Source: a virus | Direction: 5' to 3' (one strand) | Length of the DNA: 41,383 bases | Virus record (IMG/VR): IMGVR_UViG_3300015374_000022 | Location: 1-41,383 of that record | In this document: positions 27,744 through 34,398 of the stretch, in pieces | Layout of the letters: the number at the start of each line of letters is the position of its first letter | Position numbering within the stretch: position 1 is the first letter of the stretch | Notes under the pieces: generated by a model | Databases searched by the model: none | What the model was told of the DNA's origin: nothing | What the model saw: only the letters and a program-made list of their open reading frames with translations | Made by a program: the position numbers and the translations under genes

Positions 27744-27784
27744 AAAGCGAACCCCCCGGCGGACTCGGCCGGGGGGCTCGCTTT
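27744..27784 (-). terminator. Terminator of the XRE/DUF397 unit
   Basis: 17-position stem AAAGCGA-CCCCCCGGC/GCCGGGGGG-TCGCTTT with one A/C mismatch and a 7-nt loop. Downstream of the DUF397 stop on the minus strand, and T-rich on the plus strand (CTTTCCCTTTCC), so possibly bidirectional. Its core resembles the hairpin at 12431-12466. Confidence 0.75.
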
Positions 27785-27810
27785 CCCTTTCCTATTACCT
27801 GATATAGAAC

Positions 27811-28020
27811 CTAGGCGGCGCCCGTCTTACGCAGGAACGCTACATACCCTTCACGGCCGACCTGAAGCGCGCCGCCCGCACGGTTCTTGGTGTCACGCAG
27901 CTTGGCACCCTTGGAGCCAACCGCCACCTCAACGCAGGCCGTCTCCCCCTCGGAAGCACTTGACTTCTTGTAGGGAAAGAAACCCTCCTCATCCGGGAGA
28001 GCTGGCTGCTTTAGATCCAT
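27811..28020 (-). CDS. DUF397 domain protein, 69 aa
   Basis: Classical DUF397: FFPYKKSSASEGETACVEVA, then VGSKGAKLRDTKNRAGGALQ and a final VGREGYVAFLRK. This family is restricted to actinobacteria and usually sits beside an XRE/DUF5753 gene, as here (4 nt between the genes). The pair belongs to the WhiJ/BldB-type regulatory modules, some of which have been proposed to act in a toxin-antitoxin-like way. ATG at 28020. Confidence 0.9.
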   Translation of the reverse strand: MDLKQPALPDEEGFFPYKKSSASEGETACVEVAVGSKGAKLRDTKNRAGGALQVGREGYVAFLRKTGAA

Positions 28021-28024
28021 CTAG

Positions 28025-28888
28025 TTATCTCCACTCACTGATGATGTTGGCGATGAACGCGGCAGACTTGGCCGCATCCAGCGCCTTTTCGTTGAGCACC
28101 GCCATCTGCAACGTGGTTCGCTCAACCAACGCCGGATCTTCAAGGAACAGCCCGACGTAGTGGAGATCCGAGTGAACCAGTGGCGCAGCATCCGGCGACT
28201 CGATAACGAGACGTTGCCCATCTTGCAACGGCGTCTTACCTGCCGCGAAGGGGACAACACGAATTGTCACGTTATCAAGTTTGGTTTGCAGCTCGATGAG
28301 GTATTCGAGCTGTTCAATCATGACCGAGATGTCACCTATAACGGTGCGTAGCACGCCCTCGTGGAAGTACGCTACGAGGTGAACCGGGTTCTCGCGGCGT
28401 TCGAGGATGTTCCGTCGACCAATGCGCTCCGCAACCCATCGACGCGCGTCTGCGGGCGATACGCCGTCCGCTTCCATCTGGGCGCGAGCGTAGGCAGCCG
28501 TCTGGATCAGTCCTGGAACCATCAGTGCGGCAAAGTACGTGATGGTCTTCGCTTCCTCTTCGGCGGCCATCACGGCGCCGATCATGTGGTCGCGCTCCAC
28601 GGCCCGGATGGCAACCCAGGTGGACTCGTCGAGATCGCCACCCTCCGGGTTCAGGAGGCGGAGTAGGCCATCCGTCTCCTCGGGAGTGGCGTTCGCAAGC
28701 GCAAGCGCCTTGATCAAGTTAACTTGGCTGATCTTGCGCTTGCCGTTGAAGATCTTCGAGATCTGGCCCTGGCTTAGCCCCAGCTCGGCGGCCAGAACAT
28801 AGGTGGTCAACCCGGCCCGCTCCGCGATCTTGCGCAGCCTCCCGCCGAGGCGCTTGTCGCGCATATCCGTCGCCATGCGGTTGAGCAT
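28025..28888 (-). CDS. XRE HTH + DUF5753 regulator (WhiJ-like), 287 aa
   Basis: N-terminal XRE helix-turn-helix, residues about 14-70 (GGRLRKIAERAGLTTYVLAA then ELGLSQGQISKIFNGKRKIS). DUF5753 domain, about 105-282 (ALMVPGLIQTAAYARAQMEA; VAYFHEGVLRTVIGDISVMI; RVVPFAAG). Typical length 280-290 aa. Paired with the DUF397 gene downstream. Start at 28888; an ATG four codons later is possible. Neither has a Shine-Dalgarno, so the mRNA may be leaderless. Regulates its own operon in characterised relatives. Confidence 0.9.
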   Translation of the reverse strand: MLNRMATDMRDKRLGGRLRKIAERAGLTTYVLAAELGLSQGQISKIFNGKRKISQVNLIKALALANATPEETDGLLRLLNPEGGDLDESTWVAIRAVERDHMIGAVMAAEEEAKTITYFAALMVPGLIQTAAYARAQMEADGVSPADARRWVAERIGRRNILERRENPVHLVAYFHEGVLRTVIGDISVMIEQLEYLIELQTKLDNVTIRVVPFAAGKTPLQDGQRLVIESPDAAPLVHSDLHYVGLFLEDPALVERTTLQMAVLNEKALDAAKSAAFIANIISEWR

Positions 28889-28917
28889 AGTGCGGCTTCG
28901 ACCTCCGAGTCCGGCTA

Positions 28918-29030
28918 CGTGGCGTGATGTTGCATGTCACCCACGCGGAGTATTGCGTGCGTCACGATGCCACACCATGCTTGCGCGTGGCATTAGTTGG
29001 CATCACGCGGAATCGAGTCGCGGCGGGTGC
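28918..29030. promoter_or_regulatory. Control region with TGCCA/GTGxTG-type repeats
   Basis: Between the XRE gene and the divergent zinc-ribbon gene. Contains GTGATGTTGCATGTCAC, GTGCGTCACGATGCCAC and GCGTGGCATTAGTTGGCATC, related motifs with GTG...CAC ends and repeated TGGCAT/ATGCCA. Such repeats suit XRE operators. No -35/-10 pair is certain. Confidence 0.4.
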
Positions 29031-29055
29031 TCGGATCACAAGTTGGGGAGGCGAG

Positions 29056-29361
29056 ATGGCCGAGAACCCGGCACTCACGCCGGACGACGTCACTCCGATG
29101 ACCTGCGCGCGGGACGGCCTCGACCATGCCGTCAGCACCGCGGCCTTCGCCGAGGGACGCAGGGCCGGCCTGGGGATTTACAGGGCAGCATGCGGAGGGA
29201 TGGTCGAGGTCACATCCATGACCTGCCCGCCCGGCCCGCTGTGCCCGCTGTGCGTGCGTGCACTCAACCCGCGGGTCGTCGCGATCCCGGACCAGCGGGG
29301 ATCGCGCCAGGGCGGGCTGGTTGGCCTGATCCGCAGGCTCCACCACGGGAGCGCGGCATGA
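29056..29361 (+). CDS. Small zinc-ribbon-like protein, 101 aa
   Basis: ATG at 29056 after GGGAGGCGAG. Central AACGGMVEVTSMTCPPGPLC then PLCVRAL: a C...C-x-x-C pattern common in short actinobacterial proteins near XRE/DUF5753 genes. The stop overlaps the next start (ATGA). First of a run of accessory genes. Confidence 0.7.
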   Translation: MAENPALTPDDVTPMTCARDGLDHAVSTAAFAEGRRAGLGIYRAACGGMVEVTSMTCPPGPLCPLCVRALNPRVVAIPDQRGSRQGGLVGLIRRLHHGSAA

Positions 29362-29606
29362 CCCTCAACTTCATCTTCGTGCCCGGCGACACACAGGACC
29401 CGCGTCCATCTCGGCGGATCTGCCGCCTCAAAGCTCCAGCGCCCGCGCCCCCCCTCACGCGGGCCCTGGGGAAGCCTCGCGATCTCCCGGGGAGTCCCGA
29501 CAACTCGGGAGATCGCGAGGGCAAGACGGCCGGGTGCCGCTGCTGTGAACTACGACGCAGCGGCACCCGGCGCACCAGCTGGCGGGCACGGCGGGTGGGC
29601 GAGTGA
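29358..29606 (+). CDS. Doubtful small protein with hairpin-rich 3' half, 82 aa
   Basis: Starts MTLNFIFVPGDTQDPRPSRR in an ATGA overlap and could be a true short gene with a CRCC motif near its end. The second half is coded by two consecutive 15-bp perfect hairpins (29475-29571), so this part of the frame may be dictated by DNA/RNA structure, not protein. The stop overlaps the next GTG. Confidence 0.45.
   Translation: MTLNFIFVPGDTQDPRPSRRICRLKAPAPAPPLTRALGKPRDLPGSPDNSGDREGKTAGCRCCELRRSGTRRTSWRARRVGE
29475..29571 (+). repeat. Two tandem 15-bp perfect hairpins
   Basis: Hairpin A: CCTCGCGATCTCCCG (29475-29489)/CGGGAGATCGCGAGG (29506-29520), loop 16 nt. Hairpin B: GCCGGGTGCCGCTGC (29529-29543)/GCAGCGGCACCCGGC (29557-29571), loop 13 nt. 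Only 8 nt separate them. The sequences of the two stems are unrelated. Much stronger than expected by chance. Confidence 0.8.
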
Positions 29607-30058
29607 CTCCTACTGAGCGCTTCCGCCCAATCGCGCCGGGCATCTGGCTGCGTTCCCCGCGAACACCCAAGGGTGCTCCGCCCTGGTTCTGGCATTTCAT
29701 GCCTCGCGGGTCCTACGAAATCGGTCGCCTCTTCCGCGCTGCTTGCGGCGACCTCGTCTGGGGAGATCCTGATGATGCACCGACCGACCGACGGCCCTGG
29801 ACTCCAACTTGTACCGGGTGCTCCGGATGGCTCCGGACGGCCCGAGCTCAGCGTGTTGCCGCGCGTCGAGCCGCCGCCTACCGCCATCTCCGACGAGGAC
29901 TCGCAGGCCCTGATCGAGAGGCAGTACCGCCAGCGGCTCGCCGAGGAGTTCGCGGGTGTCCTGGACTGCCTGAGGTCGCACGGCATTACGCCCATCGTGG
30001 CTCATGTATCCCGCGGCGGCTTCGCCATCGTCTACGAGGACACCTGCGAAGACGCTGA
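29603..30058 (+). CDS. Zinc-ribbon-like frame, C-terminus doubtful
   Basis: GTG at 29603 in a GTGA overlap. The first 95 residues look real (TERFRPIAPGIWLRSPRTPK ... FRAACGDLVWGDP ... CTGCSGW), a C...CxxC motif like that of the gene at 29056. Beyond about 29900 the frame shadows the next gene and is Arg-rich. A frameshift or early stop in relatives is likely. The reading overlaps the gene starting at 29772 for nearly 290 nt. Confidence 0.4.
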   Translation: MTPTERFRPIAPGIWLRSPRTPKGAPPWFWHFMPRGSYEIGRLFRAACGDLVWGDPDDAPTDRRPWTPTCTGCSGWLRTARAQRVAARRAAAYRHLRRGLAGPDREAVPPAARRGVRGCPGLPEVARHYAHRGSCIPRRLRHRLRGHLRRR

Positions 30059-30125
30059 GCCTGTGTCACCGGTCCCGCCAGAGGCCGGTGTGCACGAACC
30101 CCCGTCCCCGTCTGCCACCCCCTGA
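29772..30125 (+). CDS. Hypothetical protein, 117 aa
   Basis: ATG at 29772 (or GTG nearer to the VEPPPTA segment). The part from PPPTAISDEDSQALIERQYR to EEFAGVLDCLRSHGITPIVA has clear coding bias and alpha/beta character. N-terminal 35 residues overlap the preceding frame and may not be translated. C-terminal acidic/Pro-rich tail. No family recognised. Confidence 0.6.
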   Translation: MMHRPTDGPGLQLVPGAPDGSGRPELSVLPRVEPPPTAISDEDSQALIERQYRQRLAEEFAGVLDCLRSHGITPIVAHVSRGGFAIVYEDTCEDAEPVSPVPPEAGVHEPPSPSATP

Positions 30126-30157
30126 AATCCCTTTCCGGGTCGGCGGCGGGGACGGGG
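30100..30157 (+). terminator. Long-loop hairpin at the end of the 117-aa gene
   Basis: CCCCGTCCCCG (30100-30110)/CGGGGACGGGG (30147-30157), 11 bp, loop 36 nt, spanning the stop at 30125. May act as terminator or processing site. Confidence 0.45.
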
Positions 30158-30204
30158 CCCCCTCAAGTTCGCGTGCGGTTACTGGCGGTGCGCACGCGTT
30201 AATC

Positions 30205-30254
30205 CCCGGCCCGTCGCCGAACTACTCAGTCCACCCCTCAGGCGACGGGCCGGG
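30205..30254 (+). promoter_or_regulatory. 14-bp perfect hairpin before the DUF397-like gene
   Basis: CCCGGCCCGTCGCC (30205-30218)/GGCGACGGGCCGGG (30241-30254) with a 22-nt loop, 18 nt before the ATG at 30273. Resembles the hairpin-before-gene design of the 0.5-6 kb cassette. Confidence 0.6.
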
Positions 30255-30272
30255 CTCCACACCAGCGAAGGG

Positions 30273-30569
30273 ATGACTTTGCCCGACGACAACTCCGAGC
30301 AGCTTTCCGACGCGACCGCGTTGATCCGTGCCGTTGCGGACCTCGCCTCCTCAGAGGTGGCCGGCTGGCAGACGTACGGCCCGCCGGAAGACCGCGTGCA
30401 GATCGCCAAGGTCAAGTTCCTGGGTGACGAGTACACGCTGCTGCGCGGAAGCGGCACGTATATGGCTTTCACCCCCGACGAGTGGAAGGCCTGGGTGGAC
30501 GGAGTCCACAAAGGCGAGTTCGACAGGGACGCAGGAATCCCTGCGTCGACCGAAAAGGAGAGATCGTGA
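30273..30569 (+). CDS. DUF397-like protein, 98 aa
   Basis: ATG at 30273 after GAAGGG. Residues 30-85 end with YTLLRGSGTYMAFTPDEWKA and WVDGVHKGEFD, the usual C-terminal box of DUF397 (FTPAEWxAFxxGVxxGEFD). The N-terminal part (about 30 aa) is extra. The stop overlaps the next start (GTGA), pairing it with a second DUF397 protein. No XRE partner directly adjacent. Confidence 0.75.
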   Translation: MTLPDDNSEQLSDATALIRAVADLASSEVAGWQTYGPPEDRVQIAKVKFLGDEYTLLRGSGTYMAFTPDEWKAWVDGVHKGEFDRDAGIPASTEKERS

Positions 30570-30760
30570 TCGGCAAGAAATGGTTCGACGGCAGCGTCAA
30601 GTTCCGCGGAGCGTCGCGGTGCACCAAGGACGACCACGACAACTGCGTCAACATCGGATCCGCGGACGGTCGGGTCGCCATCCACGACACCAAGCAGCCG
30701 GGTTCGGTGATCGACGTCAGCCAGAAGACGTTCGCGCTGTTCCTCACCGGCATCGCCTGA
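30566..30760 (+). CDS. DUF397 domain protein, 64 aa
   Basis: GTG at 30566 in GTGA overlap after AAAAGGAGAG. Core SRCTKDDHDNCVNIGSADGR then VAIHDTKQPGSVIDVSQKTF follows the DUF397 pattern (C-V-x-V-G...VxDSKxP). Ends FALFLTGIA without the acidic tail. Co-translated with the preceding DUF397-like protein. Confidence 0.8.
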   Translation: MIGKKWFDGSVKFRGASRCTKDDHDNCVNIGSADGRVAIHDTKQPGSVIDVSQKTFALFLTGIA

Positions 30761-30782
30761 GCCTGAAGGGAAGTCGACCGAC

Positions 30783-31079
30783 ATGGCCGATCTGCCGCCT
30801 CTCACTCAGTCCGCCGTTGAAGTCGCGGCCACGATCGTTCAAGGCAAGTGGGCTGTCAGGCCGGACGAGTGGTCCGAGCTGGACGGCCAATCCGCCGAGG
30901 TTTGGCGCGAGGGCGTTACTTTGGTCTGCGAACAAAATGGCGTGCCGGTCGAGTTCGAGCGGTTCGCGGACGAGGAGATGACCGTGGCCGTGAACCCGGA
31001 ACGGCCACCTTCGGGCGATCAGTTGATGCACTCCATCCACTACATGCTGAAGGTACGTGAGCAGCAACGAAAAAGCTGA
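30783..31079 (+). CDS. Hypothetical protein, 98 aa
   Basis: ATG at 30783 after AAGGGAAG. Soluble, acidic; AVEVAATIVQGKWAVRPDEW at the start, VEFERFADEEMTVAVNPERP in the middle and a helical end. No family recognised. Probably in one transcript with the two DUF397 genes. Confidence 0.6.
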   Translation: MADLPPLTQSAVEVAATIVQGKWAVRPDEWSELDGQSAEVWREGVTLVCEQNGVPVEFERFADEEMTVAVNPERPPSGDQLMHSIHYMLKVREQQRKS

Positions 31080-31094
31080 CCGCGGCAAACCTGA

Positions 31095-31298
31095 GTGATG
31101 AGATATCCCCTTTCAGGCCGCCACAGGCGGGCTCCGGGACCCGAGTTGGACCCGGAGCCCGCCCCCTCCGAGTTCCAGACCACCGCTGATTTGCAAAAGC
31201 ACCTCATGGAGTGCCGGCGGCGCCCTGGCCACTGCATCGTGGTGGTCCTCGCCGGCCTGGTGCTCCTGATCCTCGCGTCCATCGTGACGCAGCTCTAA
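31095..31298 (+). CDS. Small tail-anchored protein, 67 aa
   Basis: GTG at 31095 or ATG at 31098. The N-terminal 40 residues are Pro/Arg/Glu-rich. Residues about 48-66 (CIVVVLAGLVLLILASIVTQ) form a C-terminal membrane helix. A 13-bp hairpin lies inside the first third (31126-31163), so the true start may be further downstream. Confidence 0.5.
   Translation: MMRYPLSGRHRRAPGPELDPEPAPSEFQTTADLQKHLMECRRRPGHCIVVVLAGLVLLILASIVTQL
31126..31163 (+). terminator. 13-bp perfect hairpin
   Basis: GGCGGGCTCCGGG (31126-31138)/CCCGGAGCCCGCC (31151-31163), 12-nt loop, 46 nt after the stop of the 98-aa gene. Could terminate the DUF397 unit. It overlaps the start of the small membrane-protein frame. Confidence 0.5.
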
Positions 31299-31315
31299 CC
31301 CCGAAGGACGGCACC

Positions 31316-31795
31316 ATGATCACCGCGACGCGAGAAGAGAGAACCGGCCGGTCGCTGATGGACCCGGCGGACTTCGCGGACACCGTCTCGAAGATCTGCG
31401 GCATCTACGACACCGCGGAGCATGACGCGGAGACCTTCCTCGACCAGGCCATCGCGTTGGTCATGACTGCCGCCGCCGCATCCACGGCTCGGCGGGAGAA
31501 CCTTTGGGTCAGCGTCCCCGTGGACCAGGCGTGGCAGGTCTGGCGGTCGGACCCGTTGCTGTACAGCAAACTCGCTGTCGTTGCCGGAGTGTACGTGGAC
31601 AGAATCCCGATGATCGACCCGGCCGAGCCGGGGCAGCTGGTCCGTACCTCCGAGGTGATCCAAGAACACGGGTTCATGATCGACCGGTATGCCTGGCACG
31701 GCCGGCCGGGGGCCGGTGCGGTTGCCTTGGTGAAGTCTCATCTTCTGTCTCCGGCGGCGAGAAATCGGAGGCCGGAGGTGCTCCGCCCGGCTTGA
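31316..31795 (+). CDS. Paralog A flanking the lipoprotein, 159 aa
   Basis: ATG at 31316 after GAAGGACGG. Helical N-terminal 60 residues with FLDQAIALVMTAAAASTARR, then VSVPVDQAWQVWRSDPLLYS and VAGVYVDRIPM. The block VDQAIALVxTAAA...A.W...V......Y..L....G..VD..P recurs in the gene at 32889, so the two are paralogs. Family and function unknown. The two copies bracket the substrate-binding lipoprotein gene. Confidence 0.7.
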   Translation: MITATREERTGRSLMDPADFADTVSKICGIYDTAEHDAETFLDQAIALVMTAAAASTARRENLWVSVPVDQAWQVWRSDPLLYSKLAVVAGVYVDRIPMIDPAEPGQLVRTSEVIQEHGFMIDRYAWHGRPGAGAVALVKSHLLSPAARNRRPEVLRPA

Positions 31796-31855
31796 GGTAA
31801 CACGGCCGGGGTTCGCTCACACTCCCATCCCCACCGAAGGAAAGAAGGCAGAAAT

Positions 31856-32860
31856 ATGTCTGGCAGACGTTGGAAAATGTTGCCCTATATAGCTTTCGCG
31901 GCCATCGTGAGCCTCAGCGGTGCGTGTTCTGCCCTTGGAGACTCCGGCGATGAGCCGGCGAAACCCGGCCCCGGCGGGCTGGAGAGAACGTCGCTGACGG
32001 TAGCCATCCAACCGTCAGTGGATGCCGCGCCGTACTGGATGGCGCAGAAGCTGGGCTTCTTCCGGGATGAGGGCCTCGACGTGAAGACCACCCTCGCGGA
32101 GAACCCCAACATCTCGCGGTCCAAGGTGATCTCCGGAGAGGCCGACCTGGCGGAGCTGACGTACCCGCCGTTCGTCATCGCGGTAAAGAAAGGGGAGGAC
32201 CTTCGGATCGTTGCCGACGGCACGGCGGCGAACCCCAACAGCAACGTGTTGATCACCGTCCCGAACTCTCCGGTGAAATCGGTCAACGACTTGCCGGGTA
32301 AGAGGATCGCCATCACGTCGGCCAACTCGACATCCCAGCTCTTGACCCAGGCTGTGATGGCTGCTCACGGCAAGGACTACCACCAGGTCACGTGGATTCA
32401 GCTGGGGCTGTCCGACATGGCGGCGGCACTGCAAAACAACCAGATCGATGCCGCCTACCAACCGGAGCCGTTCATACACAAAGCGGCTCGAACGGTCGGC
32501 GCGACGCCGGTCATCGATGTTGCGGCTCGGGGAACGAGCACAGACGACTTCCCGATCCTCGGGTACGTCGCCACAACAAAGTGGACAGAGCAGAACCCGA
32601 CCACCATGGCCGCGTTCCAACGCGCCATGCAGAGGGCATCACGGCTCGCGGAAGCCGACCGCAGCAAGTGGGAACCCTTGGTCGTCGAGTTCGCCAAGGT
32701 GGAAGACGCGGACGCGAAGCTGATGGTTGCGCCGCGCTTCTCCTCGACCGCCGACGCGAGGCGCCTTCAGCGCGTACCAGACCTGATGGCGGACCAGGGG
32801 ATCATCCCGAAAGGCAGCATCAAGATGGACACGCTGATCGTCAAGCAGGTCTCCCCCTAA
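31856..32860 (+). CDS. NitT/TauT-type substrate-binding lipoprotein, 334 aa
   Basis: Signal peptide with lipobox LSGAC (Cys24). Periplasmic-binding fold of the NMT1/SsuA/TauA type: TVAIQPSVDAAPYWMAQKLG, FFRDEGLDVKT, SGEADLAELTYPPFVIAVKK, NVLITVPNSPVKSVNDLPGK, IDAAYQPEPFIHKAA. In known systems it delivers sulfonates, nitrate or thiamine precursors to an ABC permease. No permease or ATPase gene is present here, so it may serve a host transporter or bind a ligand for another purpose. It lies between two paralogous genes, on a phage-like element, which is unusual. Confidence 0.88.
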   Translation: MSGRRWKMLPYIAFAAIVSLSGACSALGDSGDEPAKPGPGGLERTSLTVAIQPSVDAAPYWMAQKLGFFRDEGLDVKTTLAENPNISRSKVISGEADLAELTYPPFVIAVKKGEDLRIVADGTAANPNSNVLITVPNSPVKSVNDLPGKRIAITSANSTSQLLTQAVMAAHGKDYHQVTWIQLGLSDMAAALQNNQIDAAYQPEPFIHKAARTVGATPVIDVAARGTSTDDFPILGYVATTKWTEQNPTTMAAFQRAMQRASRLAEADRSKWEPLVVEFAKVEDADAKLMVAPRFSSTADARRLQRVPDLMADQGIIPKGSIKMDTLIVKQVSP

Positions 32861-32888
32861 CACTGCGGGAGCTGACAGAAGGAGCCAC

Positions 32889-33329
32889 ATGGGACGGCAG
32901 CTGGACCGCAAGGCAGCGTTCGCCCTCATACCGGCGAGCGACTACCAGGCTATTGTCCAGGACTACGACGCACGACGGCGCGGCAGCACCCTCAAGCCCG
33001 CCGGCCTCGTCGTAGACCAGGCGATCGCGCTGGTGGCGACGGCGGCGGCGATCGCCTCCGAGGGCCGCTGGCAGCAGCTGCCGCACGCCCTGGTTCCGTG
33101 CTGGGACGTCGCGGAGGCGTGGACGGTGCTGATCAAACACACCACCGTCTACCGCCTCTTGACGGACAAGCTGGGCACCTTCGTTGACTGGCTGCCCTGT
33201 CCGGGGGCTCTTCAGGCTGACGTCGAGGGGACGATCGCGGCCATCGACGCCACCAACTACGTGGTACACCACGAGGTTTGGACCCCTGAAGAACCGGCAG
33301 ACGCGCGGGCCGGTATCGTCGGCCTATAG
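32889..33329 (+). CDS. Paralog B flanking the lipoprotein, 146 aa
   Basis: ATG at 32889 after AGAAGGAG. Shares VVDQAIALVATAAAIA with paralog A, then DVAEAWTVLIKHTTVYRLLT and LGTFVDWLPCPG at matching positions. An extra N-terminal segment and a C-terminal acidic end differ. Mostly helical. It may form a unit with the lipoprotein and paralog A. Confidence 0.7.
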   Translation: MGRQLDRKAAFALIPASDYQAIVQDYDARRRGSTLKPAGLVVDQAIALVATAAAIASEGRWQQLPHALVPCWDVAEAWTVLIKHTTVYRLLTDKLGTFVDWLPCPGALQADVEGTIAAIDATNYVVHHEVWTPEEPADARAGIVGL

Positions 33330-33433
33330 GTACCCACAGATTTGTAGCTGCACAATAATAGGTTGGGGCTTTCTTCCCCGCGAGACAATGTCCCTGCGTG
33401 GCAGTCAGTCAAAGTGGAGGGTAACCCGTTGAC

Positions 33434-33598
33434 TGATTCACCCGAAGAGGAAACATAGTTGTGCAGCGAAAGCTTCGGGCTGTTTTTCCATTTTCGCCCG
33501 GAGTGATACCCCGTGGTGTAATTGGCAGCACGGCAGGCTTTGGTCCTGTCGGTTCAGGTTCGAGCCCTGGCGGGGTAGCAGTTGATTCACTGATTCAC
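33434..33598. repeat. TGATTCAC direct repeats around tRNA-Gln
   Basis: TGATTCAC at 33434-33441, 33583-33590 and 33591-33598; the last two are tandem and lie just past the tRNA. Longer match: ACTGATTCAC upstream and CACTGATTCAC downstream. An inverted pair GCTGCACAA (33347-33355)/TTGTGCAGC (33459-33467) and CAGTCAA/TTGACTG (33406-33435) also lie in this non-coding gap (33330-33506). Confidence 0.5.
33507..33578 (+). tRNA. tRNA-Gln (UUG)
   Basis: 72-nt cloverleaf: acceptor TACCCCG/CGGGGTA, D stem GTGT/GCAC, anticodon stem GCAGG/CCTGT, loop CTTTGGT with anticodon TTG (codon CAA), T stem TCAGG/CCTGG, discriminator G as usual for Gln. A complete CCA is not encoded (GCAG). CAA is rare in high-GC hosts, so the tRNA could help phage genes, or be passenger DNA. 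Confidence 0.9.
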
Positions 33599-33638
33599 GC
33601 ATCCATCCCATCCACCTGAGGAAGCGCGCAGGCTATTA

Positions 33639-34286
33639 ATGAGCCTAGATGTCCCCGCACGAGCCGCCGCATGTACAGTTGACGACCTGATTGGCGCCAT
33701 TCAGCGGCTCGGACCCAAAGCTAGAGACGACGAAACAGAAAAGCCCCGGCGAACGAGGCGTCGGCGGCGTGCGCCCGCAACTGAAGGTATGATTGCAGCT
33801 TACGAAGCTGGTTTGTCGCCGAGAAAGATCGGCATCCTGTGGGGCGGCATGGCACCGTCCACTGTGCGCAGCAAGCTGCAACAAGCAGGAGTGACGATGA
33901 GGTTGGAGAACTACCAGCCGGCCCCGCCGCCAGCTGTCATTGATGAGTATCGTGTCGTCGCGGCACGGGAAATAGCTAGTGGACTTTTCCGGCATCCGAC
34001 GCTGGACAAGCGTGCGACGACGGGCATGGTCGAGGCACACAACGCAGGTCTTCCTAGGCATGCTATCGGAACCTTGTGGGGTGGCATATCTGCGGATGTC
34101 GTCGGCTTTCGACTGCGGGCCTCGGGCGTCGAAATGAGAGCCAGAGGAACGGCAAGGATTGACCCCGAATTAATGGTCGCGCTTATGGATCGTTTTAGGC
34201 CAATCGCGGCGGCGGAGATGGCGGCAAGCCAAGGGCCCCCGCCGCTCAACCCGGGTGACGACGACACTGGTCAGGAATGGAGGTGA
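33639..34286 (+). CDS. Protein with two tandem HTH repeats, 215 aa
   Basis: Two related HTH segments: residues about 48-88 (TEGMIAAYEAGLSPRKIGIL; WGGMAPSTVRSKLQQAGVTM) and 127-167 (TTGMVEAHNAGLPRHAIGTL; WGGISADVVGFRLRASGVEM). The shared G-L-x-x-x-x-I-G-x-L-W-G-G pattern shows internal duplication of a Hin/resolvase-like HTH. Basic stretch RRTRRRRRA at 38-46. No catalytic recombinase domain. Probably a DNA-binding regulator with two half-site readers. Ends PPPLNPGDDDTGQEWR. Confidence 0.75.
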   Translation: MSLDVPARAAACTVDDLIGAIQRLGPKARDDETEKPRRTRRRRRAPATEGMIAAYEAGLSPRKIGILWGGMAPSTVRSKLQQAGVTMRLENYQPAPPPAVIDEYRVVAAREIASGLFRHPTLDKRATTGMVEAHNAGLPRHAIGTLWGGISADVVGFRLRASGVEMRARGTARIDPELMVALMDRFRPIAAAEMAASQGPPPLNPGDDDTGQEWR

Positions 34287-34369
34287 TCGGAGTGATGGCG
34301 ATAGGACCGCGGAAGGACGGGGAGATCGTCGGTGACCTGGGCGATGACTGGGTCACGACGGGTGGATAG
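34283..34369 (+). CDS. 28-aa coupled microprotein candidate
   Basis: GTG at 34283 overlaps the previous stop (GTGA); internal ATG at 34295. Peptide VIGVMAIGPRKDGEIVGDLG then DDWVTTGG. Good Shine-Dalgarno (GGAGG) and overlap support it, but the length is minimal. Confidence 0.3.
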   Translation: MIGVMAIGPRKDGEIVGDLGDDWVTTGG

Positions 34370-34398
34370 TAGGACCGGCGGGCTTCCTGAACGCGAGG

